Below, piece by piece: positions 33,958-42,316 of a DNA stretch of 64,000 nucleotides. Source of the DNA: Agrobacterium tumefaciens (GTDB lineage: Bacteria; Pseudomonadota; Alphaproteobacteria; Rhizobiales; Rhizobiaceae); assembly GCA_025559845.1 (NCBI GenBank), contig CP048470.1, positions 1,156,001 to 1,220,000 of the forward strand, written 5' to 3'. Positions within the stretch are counted from its first letter, which is position 1, and each line of letters begins with the position of its first letter. The position numbers and the translations under genes are program-made. Below the pieces are notes generated by a model. It searched no databases, was not told where the DNA came from, and was given only the letters and a program-made list of their open reading frames with translations.

Positions 33958-34797
33958 ATGCTCGTTCATCGCCGTCCACGAAATGTTTCAACGTCGACCA
34001 CGGCCACTCGCCGGACTGTTTTGGGGATCATCGCCACGACGCTGGCGTGTGTATGGGGTGTTCCCGGCGCGACCGCTCAAGAACCCAAAACGCTGCGCAT
34101 CGCCCTGGCGACAAGTATTTCAAACCAGGCGGCCGAGATCGCGGCAACCGAAGCGGAAGCTGCCGGGCTGAAGGTCGAGCTTGTTGAATTCAACGACTGG
34201 AACACGCCAAACAGAGCGGTCGCCGACCGCGAGGTCGATGCCAACCTGTTCCAGCACATACCGTTCCTGGAATTTTCCAACACGAACAGCGGACAAAATC
34301 TCGTTGCGATTGCACCGGCATTCGGCACCCCATTCGGGCTGTACTCCAAAAAGTACAAAAGTCTGCAGGATCTGCCCGACAATGCACGCATCGTTTTTTC
34401 CGGCGATGCGGTCAATACGGCGCGGTCGTTGCGTTTGCTTGAGCGGGCTGGCCTGATCGAACTCAAGCCTGATGTGGGTCACCGGGCGACATTGGAAGAT
34501 GTCACTGTCTGGCACAAACCACTTCAGATCGTGCAGCTCGATGGACCGCAGATTGCCCGTGCGCTGGATGAGGTCGACGCCGGGGCGACCTACCCGACAT
34601 TTGCCAAGCTGGCGGGTCTCGACCCGGCGTCCGGGCTTATTTTTGAAAACGACCCGATTTATGCATTCCAGTTCGTAACAAGACCCGAACTGAAAGACGA
34701 TAAAGAGTTGCGGAAGTTTATCGACATCTACCGGAACTCGGCGGCCGTGAAGGAAAAGCTGCGGTCACTCTATGGCGATCTGGTCTCGTTTCCCTGA
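33958..34797 (+). CDS. NlpA/MetQ-family substrate-binding protein, orphan
   Basis: A 279-residue periplasmic binding protein. The N-terminus has an RR motif before a hydrophobic stretch (RRTVLGIIATTLACVWG) and an A-T-A cleavage region, without a clear lipobox. The mature part matches MetQ-like proteins: LVEFNDWNTPNRAVADREVD followed by ANLFQHIPFLEFSN, and a region YPTFAKLAGLDPASG. These normally bind methionine or related small molecules with MetN/MetI, but no ATPase or permease gene is adjacent, so its partner is elsewhere. I used ATG 33958; an upstream TTG at 33943 is possible. The gene is 38 bp before a lipoate ligase-like gene, hinting that its ligand may not be methionine. Confidence 0.8.
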   Translation: MLVHRRPRNVSTSTTATRRTVLGIIATTLACVWGVPGATAQEPKTLRIALATSISNQAAEIAATEAEAAGLKVELVEFNDWNTPNRAVADREVDANLFQHIPFLEFSNTNSGQNLVAIAPAFGTPFGLYSKKYKSLQDLPDNARIVFSGDAVNTARSLRLLERAGLIELKPDVGHRATLEDVTVWHKPLQIVQLDGPQIARALDEVDAGATYPTFAKLAGLDPASGLIFENDPIYAFQFVTRPELKDDKELRKFIDIYRNSAAVKEKLRSLYGDLVSFP

Positions 34798-34835
34798 TAA
34801 ACCGCGACGCGTAAGCCTCTGATTGGAACACAAGC

Positions 34836-35885
34836 ATGCATGGTGAATACAAGGTTCAAGGCGGCAAGCTGGTTGTCGTCGATCTCGAAAATCTGGATGG
34901 CCGCCTTTCGGACGTGCAGGTATCTGGCGACTTCTTCCTGGAGCCGGCTGAAGCACTGGACGATATCCGCACATCGCTGGAAGGGCTGCCAGTCTCTTCC
35001 AGCGTCGAAGAGATCATTGCAGCGGTCAGAGCCGGTCTACGCCCCGGTGCCGAAATGATCGGCTTCAGCGCCGAGGCCGTGGCAATCGCCGTCCGCAGAG
35101 CGCTTGGCGTAACCGGGACATGGCGAGATTATGAGTGGCAGATTCTGGAGGGGCCCGCTTTGCCGCCGGCAATTCACCTCGCCCTCGACGAAGTGCTTGC
35201 CAAGGAAGTCGCGGCGGGTCGCCGCGCTCCTTGCCTGCGGTTCTGGGAATGGGAACGCCCTGCCATCATCATCGGCGGATTTCAGTCGTTGCGAAACGAA
35301 GTGGATCTGGAAGCTGCTGCCGAATTCGGTGTGGAGACCGTCCGTCGTGTCACCGGCGGCGGTGCGATGTTTGTCGAGCCCGGCACGACCGTGACCTATT
35401 CGCTTTATGCGCCAGCGGAACTTGTCCGTGACATGAGCTTTGCGGACTCCTACGCCTTCCTTGATGACTGGGTCCTGAAAGCGCTGAACTCGCTGGGGAT
35501 CGATGCGTTCTACAAGCCGCTCAACGACATTTCGAGCACCAAAGGCAAGATCGGTGGCGCGGCGCAGAAGCGCTTCACCGCCGGTTCCGTGCTGCACCAC
35601 GTCACCATGGCTTACGACATGGACGCCGACAAGATGGTCAAGGTTCTGCGGATCGGCAGAGAGAAGCTGAGCGACAAGGGCACCACCAGCGCCAACAAGC
35701 GTGTCGATCCTCTGCGCAGCCAGACCGGCCTGCCAAGGGAAGAAATCATCGAGCGGATGAAGGAGACGTTCCGTTCGTTGAATGGCGGAACTGCCGGCAG
35801 CATTTCACCCGAGGAATACGCTGCCGCCGAAAAATTGGCCGCCGAAAAATTCTCGACGGATGAGTGGCTTCGTCACGTTCCGTGA
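34836..35885 (+). CDS. Lipoate-protein ligase A-like protein with an N-terminal accessory domain
   Basis: A 349-residue protein. Residues about 100-280 form the lipoate/biotin ligase catalytic domain: IHLALDEVLAKEV, RRVTGGGAMFVEPGT (the RR-x-x-GGG motif, with Val where His is usual), NDISSTKGKIGGAAQKRF with the substrate-binding lysine, and LHHVTMAYDMD. Residues about 1-95 resemble the lipoate ligase accessory (C-terminal/LplB) domain (YKVQGGKLVVVDLE, LEPAEALDDIRTSL), here placed in front rather than behind. It would attach lipoate or octanoate to E2/H proteins. Neighbours: an orphan binding protein upstream and an unknown gene downstream, all close together on plus. Confidence 0.8.
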   Translation: MHGEYKVQGGKLVVVDLENLDGRLSDVQVSGDFFLEPAEALDDIRTSLEGLPVSSSVEEIIAAVRAGLRPGAEMIGFSAEAVAIAVRRALGVTGTWRDYEWQILEGPALPPAIHLALDEVLAKEVAAGRRAPCLRFWEWERPAIIIGGFQSLRNEVDLEAAAEFGVETVRRVTGGGAMFVEPGTTVTYSLYAPAELVRDMSFADSYAFLDDWVLKALNSLGIDAFYKPLNDISSTKGKIGGAAQKRFTAGSVLHHVTMAYDMDADKMVKVLRIGREKLSDKGTTSANKRVDPLRSQTGLPREEIIERMKETFRSLNGGTAGSISPEEYAAAEKLAAEKFSTDEWLRHVP

Positions 35886-35911
35886 CAGGCTAGCCAGTCG
35901 AGGACATCGCC

Positions 35912-36442
35912 ATGGCACAAGACACGGGTACTTATGCTCCCACGACGGAGGACTACCTCAACCGTCGGGCAGAGCAACTCGTGCTCGAGGGCTATCGGCT
36001 GCTGGCCGATCCGATCGATGATATGCGCGACCGGTCAGCACCGGCCGCGTTGCGCTTTTATCAAGACAAACTTGGCGCCTCTGCGGGAGCGGAGGCTGCA
36101 GCCGCACTCGAGCGGTTCATGACCTCGCTAAATACCTGCGCGTTCCGTCCCCTCGTCGCTTACCGGGCCGGATCACGCTTCATCAGTCCGGACGAAGTGC
36201 TTTTGCTTGGTATCGTTGCCGGCATCCAGCATTGGGATGAGCAAATATTCCGCGTTTGCCTGACGCAACTCTGCCCCGAAACCAGCCTGATAAAAGTGGC
36301 CGCTTCGGCGGAAACCTTTGCTGCCACGCTTCGCAATCTCGGTGTGGTTCTGGCACCCCTGCCCTTGAGCCTGAGAGCACGCATCACACGCCAGTCCGAA
36401 ACCGTCCTCCGCGCGTCCCGGGCGACCAAAACACTCCATTAA
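35912..36442 (+). CDS. Hypothetical protein
   Basis: A 176-residue soluble protein of no family I recognise. It is alanine- and leucine-rich and predicted mostly helical; it contains a YRLLADPIDDMRDRSAP segment, two or three cysteines (TCAF, RVCL, QLCP) and a basic C-terminus (RASRATKTLH). No signal peptide or membrane helix. It starts 26 bp after the lipoate ligase-like gene with a GAGGACA site, so the two are probably co-transcribed, but the sequence itself gives no function. Confidence 0.65.
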   Translation: MAQDTGTYAPTTEDYLNRRAEQLVLEGYRLLADPIDDMRDRSAPAALRFYQDKLGASAGAEAAAALERFMTSLNTCAFRPLVAYRAGSRFISPDEVLLLGIVAGIQHWDEQIFRVCLTQLCPETSLIKVAASAETFAATLRNLGVVLAPLPLSLRARITRQSETVLRASRATKTLH

Positions 36443-36766
36443 ATCGGAAAATTCGCGCTCGTCTGGCTTGTACGACAGAGGCTGATGCGGCCAAAATCAG
36501 ACACCAACACACCATGATTTGTGAGATTTTGAAGGTCGAACGAGAAAAATCGACCGATTCAATCGTTCCAATGGTCCGGGCCGACCACCGGCTGTTTTCA
36601 ACCGTTGAATGTTGAATGAAAAGCACTACTTTTTTACTGAAGTGCGACATCTTGTCAGTCGGCCTTGGGTGACGTATTCGAGACCCATAGGAACCCGAGC
36701 CGATGAACAAAACGGTTTGATGGCGCCGCATTTCGACGCCATATACATCATGAAGTTGGGATTGCG
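36443..36766. other. acnB upstream region
   Basis: 324 bp without a gene. Holds the end of the previous transcript and the acnB promoter; the T-rich stretch near 36625-36640 and the GGGATTGCG leader just before ATG 36767 are the only visible signals. Short open frames here have no support. Confidence 0.5.
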
Positions 36767-39556
36767 ATGAACCTTTACCTGGACTACCTGGCTGAAATCA
36801 AAAGCAGAGAAACGCAAGGGCTTGCACCCAAGCCGATTGATGACGGCGCGCTCACCAGCGAAATCATTACGCTGATCAAGGACGCCGGCAGCGAGCACCG
36901 GTCCGATGCTCTCAAGTTCTTCATTTACAACACCCTGCCCGGCACCACGAGTGCGGCTGGCGTCAAGGCAGCGTTCCTGAAAGAAATCATTCTCGGCGAG
37001 ACGGTTGTTCCCGAAATCACACCGACATTTGCGCTGGAACTTCTGTCGCACATGAAGGGTGGCCCGTCGGTCGAAGTCCTGCTCGACATCGCGCTCGGCA
37101 ACGACGCTGCGATTGCCAAGCAGGCTGGTGACGTTCTGAAGACCCAGGTCTTCCTGTATGATGCCGATATGTTCCGCCTGCGTGATGCCTTCAAGGCTAG
37201 CAATGCCATTGCGACGGACGTTCTGGAAAGCTACGCCAAGGCCGAGTTCTTCACCAAGCTTCCCGATGTCGAAGACGAGATCAAGGTCGTTACGTTCATC
37301 GCTGCAGAAGGCGATATCTCCACCGACCTTCTCTCCCCCGGCAACCAGGCGCATTCGCGTTCGGACCGCCAGCTCCACGGCCAGTGTATGATCACGCCGG
37401 AAGCGCAGGCGGAAATCGTCGCGCTGCAGAAGCAGCATCCGGACAAGCGCGTGATGATGATCGCCGAAAAAGGCACGATGGGCGTTGGTTCGTCGCGTAT
37501 GTCGGGCGTCAACAACGTGGCGCTGTGGACCGGCAAGCAGGCCAGCCCCTACGTTCCTTTCGTCAACTTTGCCCCTGTCGTCGCAGGCACCAACGGCATT
37601 TCGCCGATCTTCGCGACCACCGTCGACGTGACGGGCGGCATCGGCATCAACCTGAAGAACTGGGTCAAGAAGACCGGTGAAAACGGCAAGCCGATCCTCA
37701 ACAATGACGGTAACCCGATCCTTGAGCAGAAATTCTCGGTCGAGACCGGCACTGTCCTGAAGATCGACGCGAAGAACAAGAAGCTTCGCGACGAGACTGG
37801 CAATGAGCTGGTCGATGTTGCCGCTGCTTTCACGCCGCAAAAAATGGAATTCATGAAGGCCGGCAGCTCCTACGCTATCGTCTTCGGCAAGAAGCTCCAG
37901 ACATTTGCCGCGCAAACTCTTGGCATCGAGGCGACGCCTGTCTTCGCTCCGAACAAGGAAATCGCGATCGAAGGCCAGGGCCTGACCGCAGTTGAAAAGA
38001 TCTTCAACCGCAACGCCGTCGGCGTTACGCCGGGCAAGGTTCTGCACGCCGGTTCCGACGTTCGCGTCAAGGTCAACATCGTTGGCTCGCAGGACACAAC
38101 CGGTCTGATGACCGCGCAGGAACTCGAGGCCATGGCGGCGACCGTCATTTCGCCGCTCGTGGATGGTGCTTACCAGTCCGGTTGCCATACGGCATCTGTC
38201 TGGGACAAGAAGGCACAGGCCAACATTCCGAAGCTCATGTCCTTCATGAACAATTTCGGCGTGATCACCGCGCGCGACCCGAAGGGCGTCTATCATTCGA
38301 TGACGGACGTGATCCACAAGGTGCTGAACGACATCACCGTGGATGACTGGGCAATCATCATCGGCGGCGACAGCCATACCCGCATGTCCAAGGGCGTCGC
38401 CTTCGGTGCGGACTCCGGCACCGTCGCACTGGCGCTCGCCACCGGCGAAGCAACCATGCCGATCCCGCAGTCGGTCAAGGTGACCTTCAAGGGCACGATG
38501 CAGCCGTACATGGACTTCCGCGACGTGGTTCACGCAACCCAGGCGCAGATGCTCAAGCAGCACGGCGACAACGTGTTCCAGGGCCGCATCATCGAAGTGC
38601 ACATCGGCACGCTTCTCGCTGACCAGGCCTTTACCTTCACCGACTGGACGGCCGAAATGAAGGCCAAGGCTTCGATCTGCATCTCGCAGGACGAAACCCT
38701 GATCGAGTCGCTGGAAATCGCCAAGTCGCGCATCCAGATCATGATAGACAAGGGCATGGACAATGCCGGCAAGACCCTGCAGGGCCTGATCGACAAGGCT
38801 GACCAGCGCATTGCGGAGATCCGTTCGGGTGAAAAGCCCGCACTGACGCCGGATGCCAATGCGAAATACTTCGCCGAAGTCGTTGTCGATCTCGACGTGA
38901 TTGACGAGCCGATGATTGCCGACCCTGATGTCAACAACGTCGATGTGTCGCGCCGCTACACCCACGATACGATCCGCCCGGTGTCCTATTACGGTGGCAC
39001 CAAGAAGGTGGACCTCGGCTTCGTTGGTTCGTGCATGGTGCACAAGGGCGACATGAAGATCGTCGCGCAGATGCTGAAGAACATCGAAAAGGCCGAAGGC
39101 AAGGTCGAGTTCAAGGCGCCGCTCGTCGTTGCGGCGCCGACCTACAACATCATCGATGAGTTGAAGGCTGAAGGGGACTGGGAAATCCTGCAGAAGTACT
39201 CCGGCTTTGAATTCGATGACCTGAAGCCGAAGACGTCCAACCGTACCGAATACGAGAACATCCTTTATCTTGAGCGTCCGGGCTGCAATCTCTGCATGGG
39301 CAACCAGGAAAAGGCTGAAAAGGGCGATACCGTTCTGGCAACCTCGACCCGTCTCTTCCAGGGACGTGTTGTGGAAGATACCGCCGAAAAGAAGGGTGAA
39401 TCGCTGCTGGCCTCGACCCCGGTCGTGGTGCTGTCGGCAATTCTCGGTCGCACCCCGAGCATCGAAGAGTATCGCTCGGCTGTCGACGGCATTGATCTGA
39501 CGAAGTTCGCACCGCCGAAGACCACACCGATCGATTCCCTTTCGGTTCACTACTAA
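36767..39556 (+). CDS. acnB: Aconitate hydratase B
   Basis: A 929-residue bifunctional aconitase B/2-methylisocitrate-type enzyme of the TCA and related cycles, cytoplasmic. The N-terminal HEAT-like domain (residues 1-160) and swivel domain are typical of AcnB rather than AcnA. Cluster ligands are visible in SGCHTASVW-like and LERPGCNLCMGNQEKAEKGD, with the second and third cysteines in GCNLC; GGDSHTRMSKGVAFGADSG carries active-site residues, and ATSTRLFQGR near the C-terminus binds substrate. Length equals the family norm (about 860-930). It stands alone, flanked by its own terminator. It implies the replicon carries core carbon metabolism. Confidence 0.93.
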   Translation: MNLYLDYLAEIKSRETQGLAPKPIDDGALTSEIITLIKDAGSEHRSDALKFFIYNTLPGTTSAAGVKAAFLKEIILGETVVPEITPTFALELLSHMKGGPSVEVLLDIALGNDAAIAKQAGDVLKTQVFLYDADMFRLRDAFKASNAIATDVLESYAKAEFFTKLPDVEDEIKVVTFIAAEGDISTDLLSPGNQAHSRSDRQLHGQCMITPEAQAEIVALQKQHPDKRVMMIAEKGTMGVGSSRMSGVNNVALWTGKQASPYVPFVNFAPVVAGTNGISPIFATTVDVTGGIGINLKNWVKKTGENGKPILNNDGNPILEQKFSVETGTVLKIDAKNKKLRDETGNELVDVAAAFTPQKMEFMKAGSSYAIVFGKKLQTFAAQTLGIEATPVFAPNKEIAIEGQGLTAVEKIFNRNAVGVTPGKVLHAGSDVRVKVNIVGSQDTTGLMTAQELEAMAATVISPLVDGAYQSGCHTASVWDKKAQANIPKLMSFMNNFGVITARDPKGVYHSMTDVIHKVLNDITVDDWAIIIGGDSHTRMSKGVAFGADSGTVALALATGEATMPIPQSVKVTFKGTMQPYMDFRDVVHATQAQMLKQHGDNVFQGRIIEVHIGTLLADQAFTFTDWTAEMKAKASICISQDETLIESLEIAKSRIQIMIDKGMDNAGKTLQGLIDKADQRIAEIRSGEKPALTPDANAKYFAEVVVDLDVIDEPMIADPDVNNVDVSRRYTHDTIRPVSYYGGTKKVDLGFVGSCMVHKGDMKIVAQMLKNIEKAEGKVEFKAPLVVAAPTYNIIDELKAEGDWEILQKYSGFEFDDLKPKTSNRTEYENILYLERPGCNLCMGNQEKAEKGDTVLATSTRLFQGRVVEDTAEKKGESLLASTPVVVLSAILGRTPSIEEYRSAVDGIDLTKFAPPKTTPIDSLSVHY

Positions 39557-39579
39557 GATTTCGATCTCAAAAAATAGTG

Positions 39580-39618
39580 CGGCCCGCGAAGACAATCTCT
39601 TCGCGGGCCGTTTTGTTT
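39580..39618 (+). terminator. acnB Rho-independent terminator
   Basis: CGGCCCGCGAAGA (39580-39592) and TCTTCGCGGGCCG (39598-39610) form a 13-bp perfect stem with a 5-base loop, followed by TTTTGTTT. It starts 23 bases after the acnB stop codon. Confidence 0.92.
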
Positions 39619-39658
39619 AAAAGCCAGATTTTACAGGCGATAAAGCGGCGCTGAAGGG

Positions 39659-39862
39659 TCAGGACGCCATGGGCAGGGACAGGCGATCCCAGCACGTATC
39701 AATGCCTGACGGCAGCCTGTGCTTCATGATCCGTTGACTGGGCGTGCGTTCGAACTCATCGACAACAGCGATGTAACGCGGGTTCTGGTAGGTGGCCAGC
39801 CGTTCACCGAGCCAGGCGGAAAGCTCTGACGGATGCCAATGACCATGTGGCGCCATCAACAC
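39659..39862 (-). pseudogene. Remnant of an acyl-CoA ligase (AMP-binding family) C-terminus
   Basis: The minus strand encodes the closing segment of an AMP-dependent acyl-CoA synthetase: WLGERLATYQNPRYIAVVDE followed by FERTPSQRIMKHRLP, which contains the family's final lysine-containing loop (T-P-S-x-R-x-x-K). Only about 65 residues remain; the N-terminal 400 or more residues with the P-loop are missing, and the sequence upstream (39863-40043) shows only short frame-shifted pieces. It is best read as a decayed end left between acnB and the ureohydrolase gene. Confidence 0.6.
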
Positions 39863-40043
39863 CGCGGTTTCGCGGAGCCGCTATACGCCGGGAGAAGCCG
39901 AGCAGCGCTTTTCCGCGCTGGTAACGGTTGCCGCCAGGTCTATTTCGATGGCTGGCGGCGCCCGAAGATAGAGCAGGCCCAAGCAAAAGAAGCCACCGCC
40001 ACGCAATCGCAGCGCATGGAACAATCGATCCGCCGGTGCTCTC

Positions 40044-41102
40044 TTAGCGCTCGCCGTTCACGAATGGGCTGAAGACCATCAGGCTCAGGATTTCAAACAG
40101 AACCTGCGCCCCGGCATGGGCGGTGTTCGTTGTTGCGTCATATTGCGGCGCGACCTCCACGACATCGCCACCAACCAGATTGATCCCCTTGAGGCCACGG
40201 ATCAGTTCCAGCACCTCGCGGCTGGTCAAACCACCGATTTCCGGCGTGCCGGTACCGGGAGCAAATGCCGGGTCCAGACTGTCGATATCAAAGGACAGGT
40301 AGGTCGGGCCATCGCCGATCACCGCTTTCGCCTTCTCGATAATGGCTGGAATGCCAAGCCCGGTAACCTCTTCGGCATGGATGACCGTCATGCCGGACTC
40401 GTAGGAAAACTCCCATAGATATTCCGCCGCACCTCGAATACCGATCTGGATCACACGCGTCGGGTCGAGCACACCATCGAGCACGGCGTTGCGGAACGGT
40501 CCACCGTGATGGAACTTCGTCAGATCGTAAGCCCCACCCGTATCGCAATGCGCGTCGATATGGATCATGCCGACAGGGCGATTTTTTCCCACGGCGCGAA
40601 GAATGGGGTGGGTGATCGAATGGTCTCCTCCGACGGAGAGTGGCACGACACCGGCAGAAACGATCTGGTCGACGCGTTTTTCGATATCCTCATGGCTCAA
40701 TTCCAGACGATAACGGCTTCGGAACGGCACATCGCCAATATCCGCAACGCGCAGTTCATGAACGGGAGCGCAACCAAGTACGTGGTTATAGGGTCCGATG
40801 CGTTCGATGGAACGCAGTGCGCGCGGCCCGAAGCGGGAGCCGGGCCGGTTGGTAACGCCGAGATCCATCGGCACACCGAGCAGGGCCACCTGGAGATCGC
40901 CGAAATCAGGCGTTTCAGCATCGACGGATAGATGTGGGGCCGTCAGAAATGTCGGGATGCCGGAGTAAGGCGCAAGGCGCGTACCGCCTTCATTGAAAAT
41001 CTTGTCGGCAACCTTTCGAAACTCCGGGTCGAACAGATCTCCCCCATGACCCTGCCCGTACTTCGAACGCAGTTCTTCCAGTTTCTTGTCGTCAAACGCC
41101 AT
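40044..41102 (-). CDS. Agmatinase/ureohydrolase-family amidinohydrolase
   Basis: A 352-residue manganese ureohydrolase. Metal-binding motifs: GGDHSITHP, the D-x-H-x-D in MIHIDAHCDTGG and SFDIDSLDPAFAPGTGTPE. An N-terminal extension of about 30 residues plus the sequence RPGSRFGPRALRSIERIGPYN place it in the agmatinase/guanidinobutyrase/guanidinopropionase branch rather than arginase. Cytoplasmic; removes urea from a guanidino compound. GAGG precedes ATG 41102; a longer reading to 41207 has no support. It is divergent from a LysR gene with a shared palindrome, which should control it. Confidence 0.88.
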   Translation of the reverse strand: MAFDDKKLEELRSKYGQGHGGDLFDPEFRKVADKIFNEGGTRLAPYSGIPTFLTAPHLSVDAETPDFGDLQVALLGVPMDLGVTNRPGSRFGPRALRSIERIGPYNHVLGCAPVHELRVADIGDVPFRSRYRLELSHEDIEKRVDQIVSAGVVPLSVGGDHSITHPILRAVGKNRPVGMIHIDAHCDTGGAYDLTKFHHGGPFRNAVLDGVLDPTRVIQIGIRGAAEYLWEFSYESGMTVIHAEEVTGLGIPAIIEKAKAVIGDGPTYLSFDIDSLDPAFAPGTGTPEIGGLTSREVLELIRGLKGINLVGGDVVEVAPQYDATTNTAHAGAQVLFEILSLMVFSPFVNGER

Positions 41103-41255
41103 ATCTGCCTCACAGAGTTGGAAAGGGGTGACGAAAACAAAGCACACCCGTCTACGGCCGACATCGGCACGCAGCTTTTTCATCCCCTTCATTCTTATTG
41201 ACGACAACTATGGACGATTGGGATTGGAAATCAATTGACATTGTTATAGCGTTTT

Positions 41256-41274
41256 ATGTGAGAAATTCTCACAT
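41256..41274. promoter_or_regulatory. Perfect 19-bp palindrome between ureohydrolase and LysR genes
   Basis: ATGTGAGAA-A-TTCTCACAT has 9-base arms around one central base. It ends 9 bases before the earliest LysR start and about 154 bases upstream of the ureohydrolase start. Exact symmetry and the T-N11-A-type composition make it a good operator for the LysR protein, which would repress itself when bound this close to its start. Confidence 0.6.
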
Positions 41275-41282
41275 GAATTGCC

Positions 41283-42266
41283 GTGGAGTGCACCCCTTTG
41301 CCTAGCCGTCTGCCACCGCTGAACCCTTTGCGCGCGTTCGAAGCCGCTGCCCGGCGAGGCTCGGTGTCCGCCGCCGCCCGGGAACTCAACGTGACGCACG
41401 GCGCGATCAGCCATCAGATCCGGGCATTGGAACAGTCGTTCGATACGCCTCTGTTCGAGCGCAACGGCAAGCGCCTGAAACTCACGCCACAAGGCGCGCT
41501 GCTTCTGCCGGCTGTGACCAGCGCGTTTGACGGGATCGCGGCGGCGACGGCGGCGATGACAAGGCCGGCAACCAGCGGCGAGCTGACCGTGACATGTGTG
41601 GCGGCACTCCTGTCCTTCTGGCTGATACCGCGCATGGACCGGTTTACCGAACAGTTCCCCGGTGTGACCTTGCGGTTGATTGCATCGAACGACGCAGCGT
41701 CGCCCTTTTCCCCGTATGTCGACGTCTCGATCCTTTATGGCGACGGTAACTGGGGTGATTGCTGGACGCGCCTATGGAGCCGCTTTTCGCTCTTTCCCGT
41801 TGCCGGCCCCACACTCCTCAACATGCAGCCGTTGCGTTCCATCCGCGATCTGCAGGACCACGTGCTACTCCATTGTGACGACGGTCGTGAATGGAATACC
41901 TGGCTCGCAGCGGCCGACGCCCGCGATCTGCCCCGTGGCCGCCAGCACTTCATGGGAGATGCCCGTCTTGCAACGGAGGCCGTGTTGCACAATCAGGGTG
42001 TCGCCCTCGGTGACTCGATCACGGCGGGCGACCTCATTGCAAAAGGCGAACTCGTCGCACCGTTCGATCTCGCAGTGCCCGCAAACCATGCGCTTTATGT
42101 GGCATGCCGCTCAGACAAACGGGCAGCACCGATCGTCCAGGCCTTCATCGACTGGCTGTTTGCAACGATCGAAAGCGATATGCCGCATGAGCCCCTCAAC
42201 TCCGCACGCACCATTCTCAGACAGCGCCAGCCTCGTTCGAGGGTAGAAGACGATTCCTCAATATAA
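41283..42266 (+). CDS. LysR-family regulator (GcvA-like)
   Basis: A LysR-type protein of up to 327 residues. The start LPPLNPLRAFEAAARRGSVS, then AARELNVTHGAISHQIRALE, and FERNGKRLKLTPQG is the GcvA-type DNA-binding domain; the sensor domain begins near residue 95 (GELTVTCVAALLSFWLIPRM). The earliest start is GTG 41283; a TTG at 41298 has a GGAG site 9 bases upstream and is equally plausible. It is divergent from the ureohydrolase gene, its likely target, in response to a guanidino compound. Confidence 0.85.
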   Translation: MECTPLPSRLPPLNPLRAFEAAARRGSVSAAARELNVTHGAISHQIRALEQSFDTPLFERNGKRLKLTPQGALLLPAVTSAFDGIAAATAAMTRPATSGELTVTCVAALLSFWLIPRMDRFTEQFPGVTLRLIASNDAASPFSPYVDVSILYGDGNWGDCWTRLWSRFSLFPVAGPTLLNMQPLRSIRDLQDHVLLHCDDGREWNTWLAAADARDLPRGRQHFMGDARLATEAVLHNQGVALGDSITAGDLIAKGELVAPFDLAVPANHALYVACRSDKRAAPIVQAFIDWLFATIESDMPHEPLNSARTILRQRQPRSRVEDDSSI

Positions 42267-42288
42267 AAGAGGTGCCTTGCGGCGCCTC
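42262..42288 (-). terminator. Terminator of the catecholate receptor gene
   Basis: GAGGTGCC and GGCGCCTC (one wobble pair) flank TTGC. Read on the minus strand, the stem is followed by TTTTATAT and lies about 28 bases after the receptor stop, so it terminates that transcript; it overlaps the LysR stop codon on plus. Confidence 0.7.
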
Positions 42289-42316
42289 CTCGATCTCTTT
42301 TCCTCTGTACAGCCTA

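Noticed and set aside
36626..39595. 989-residue open frame on the minus strand
   Set aside because: It lies antisense to acnB, is rich in Arg/His/Asp from reversed high-GC codons and shows no family motif; acnB is certain.
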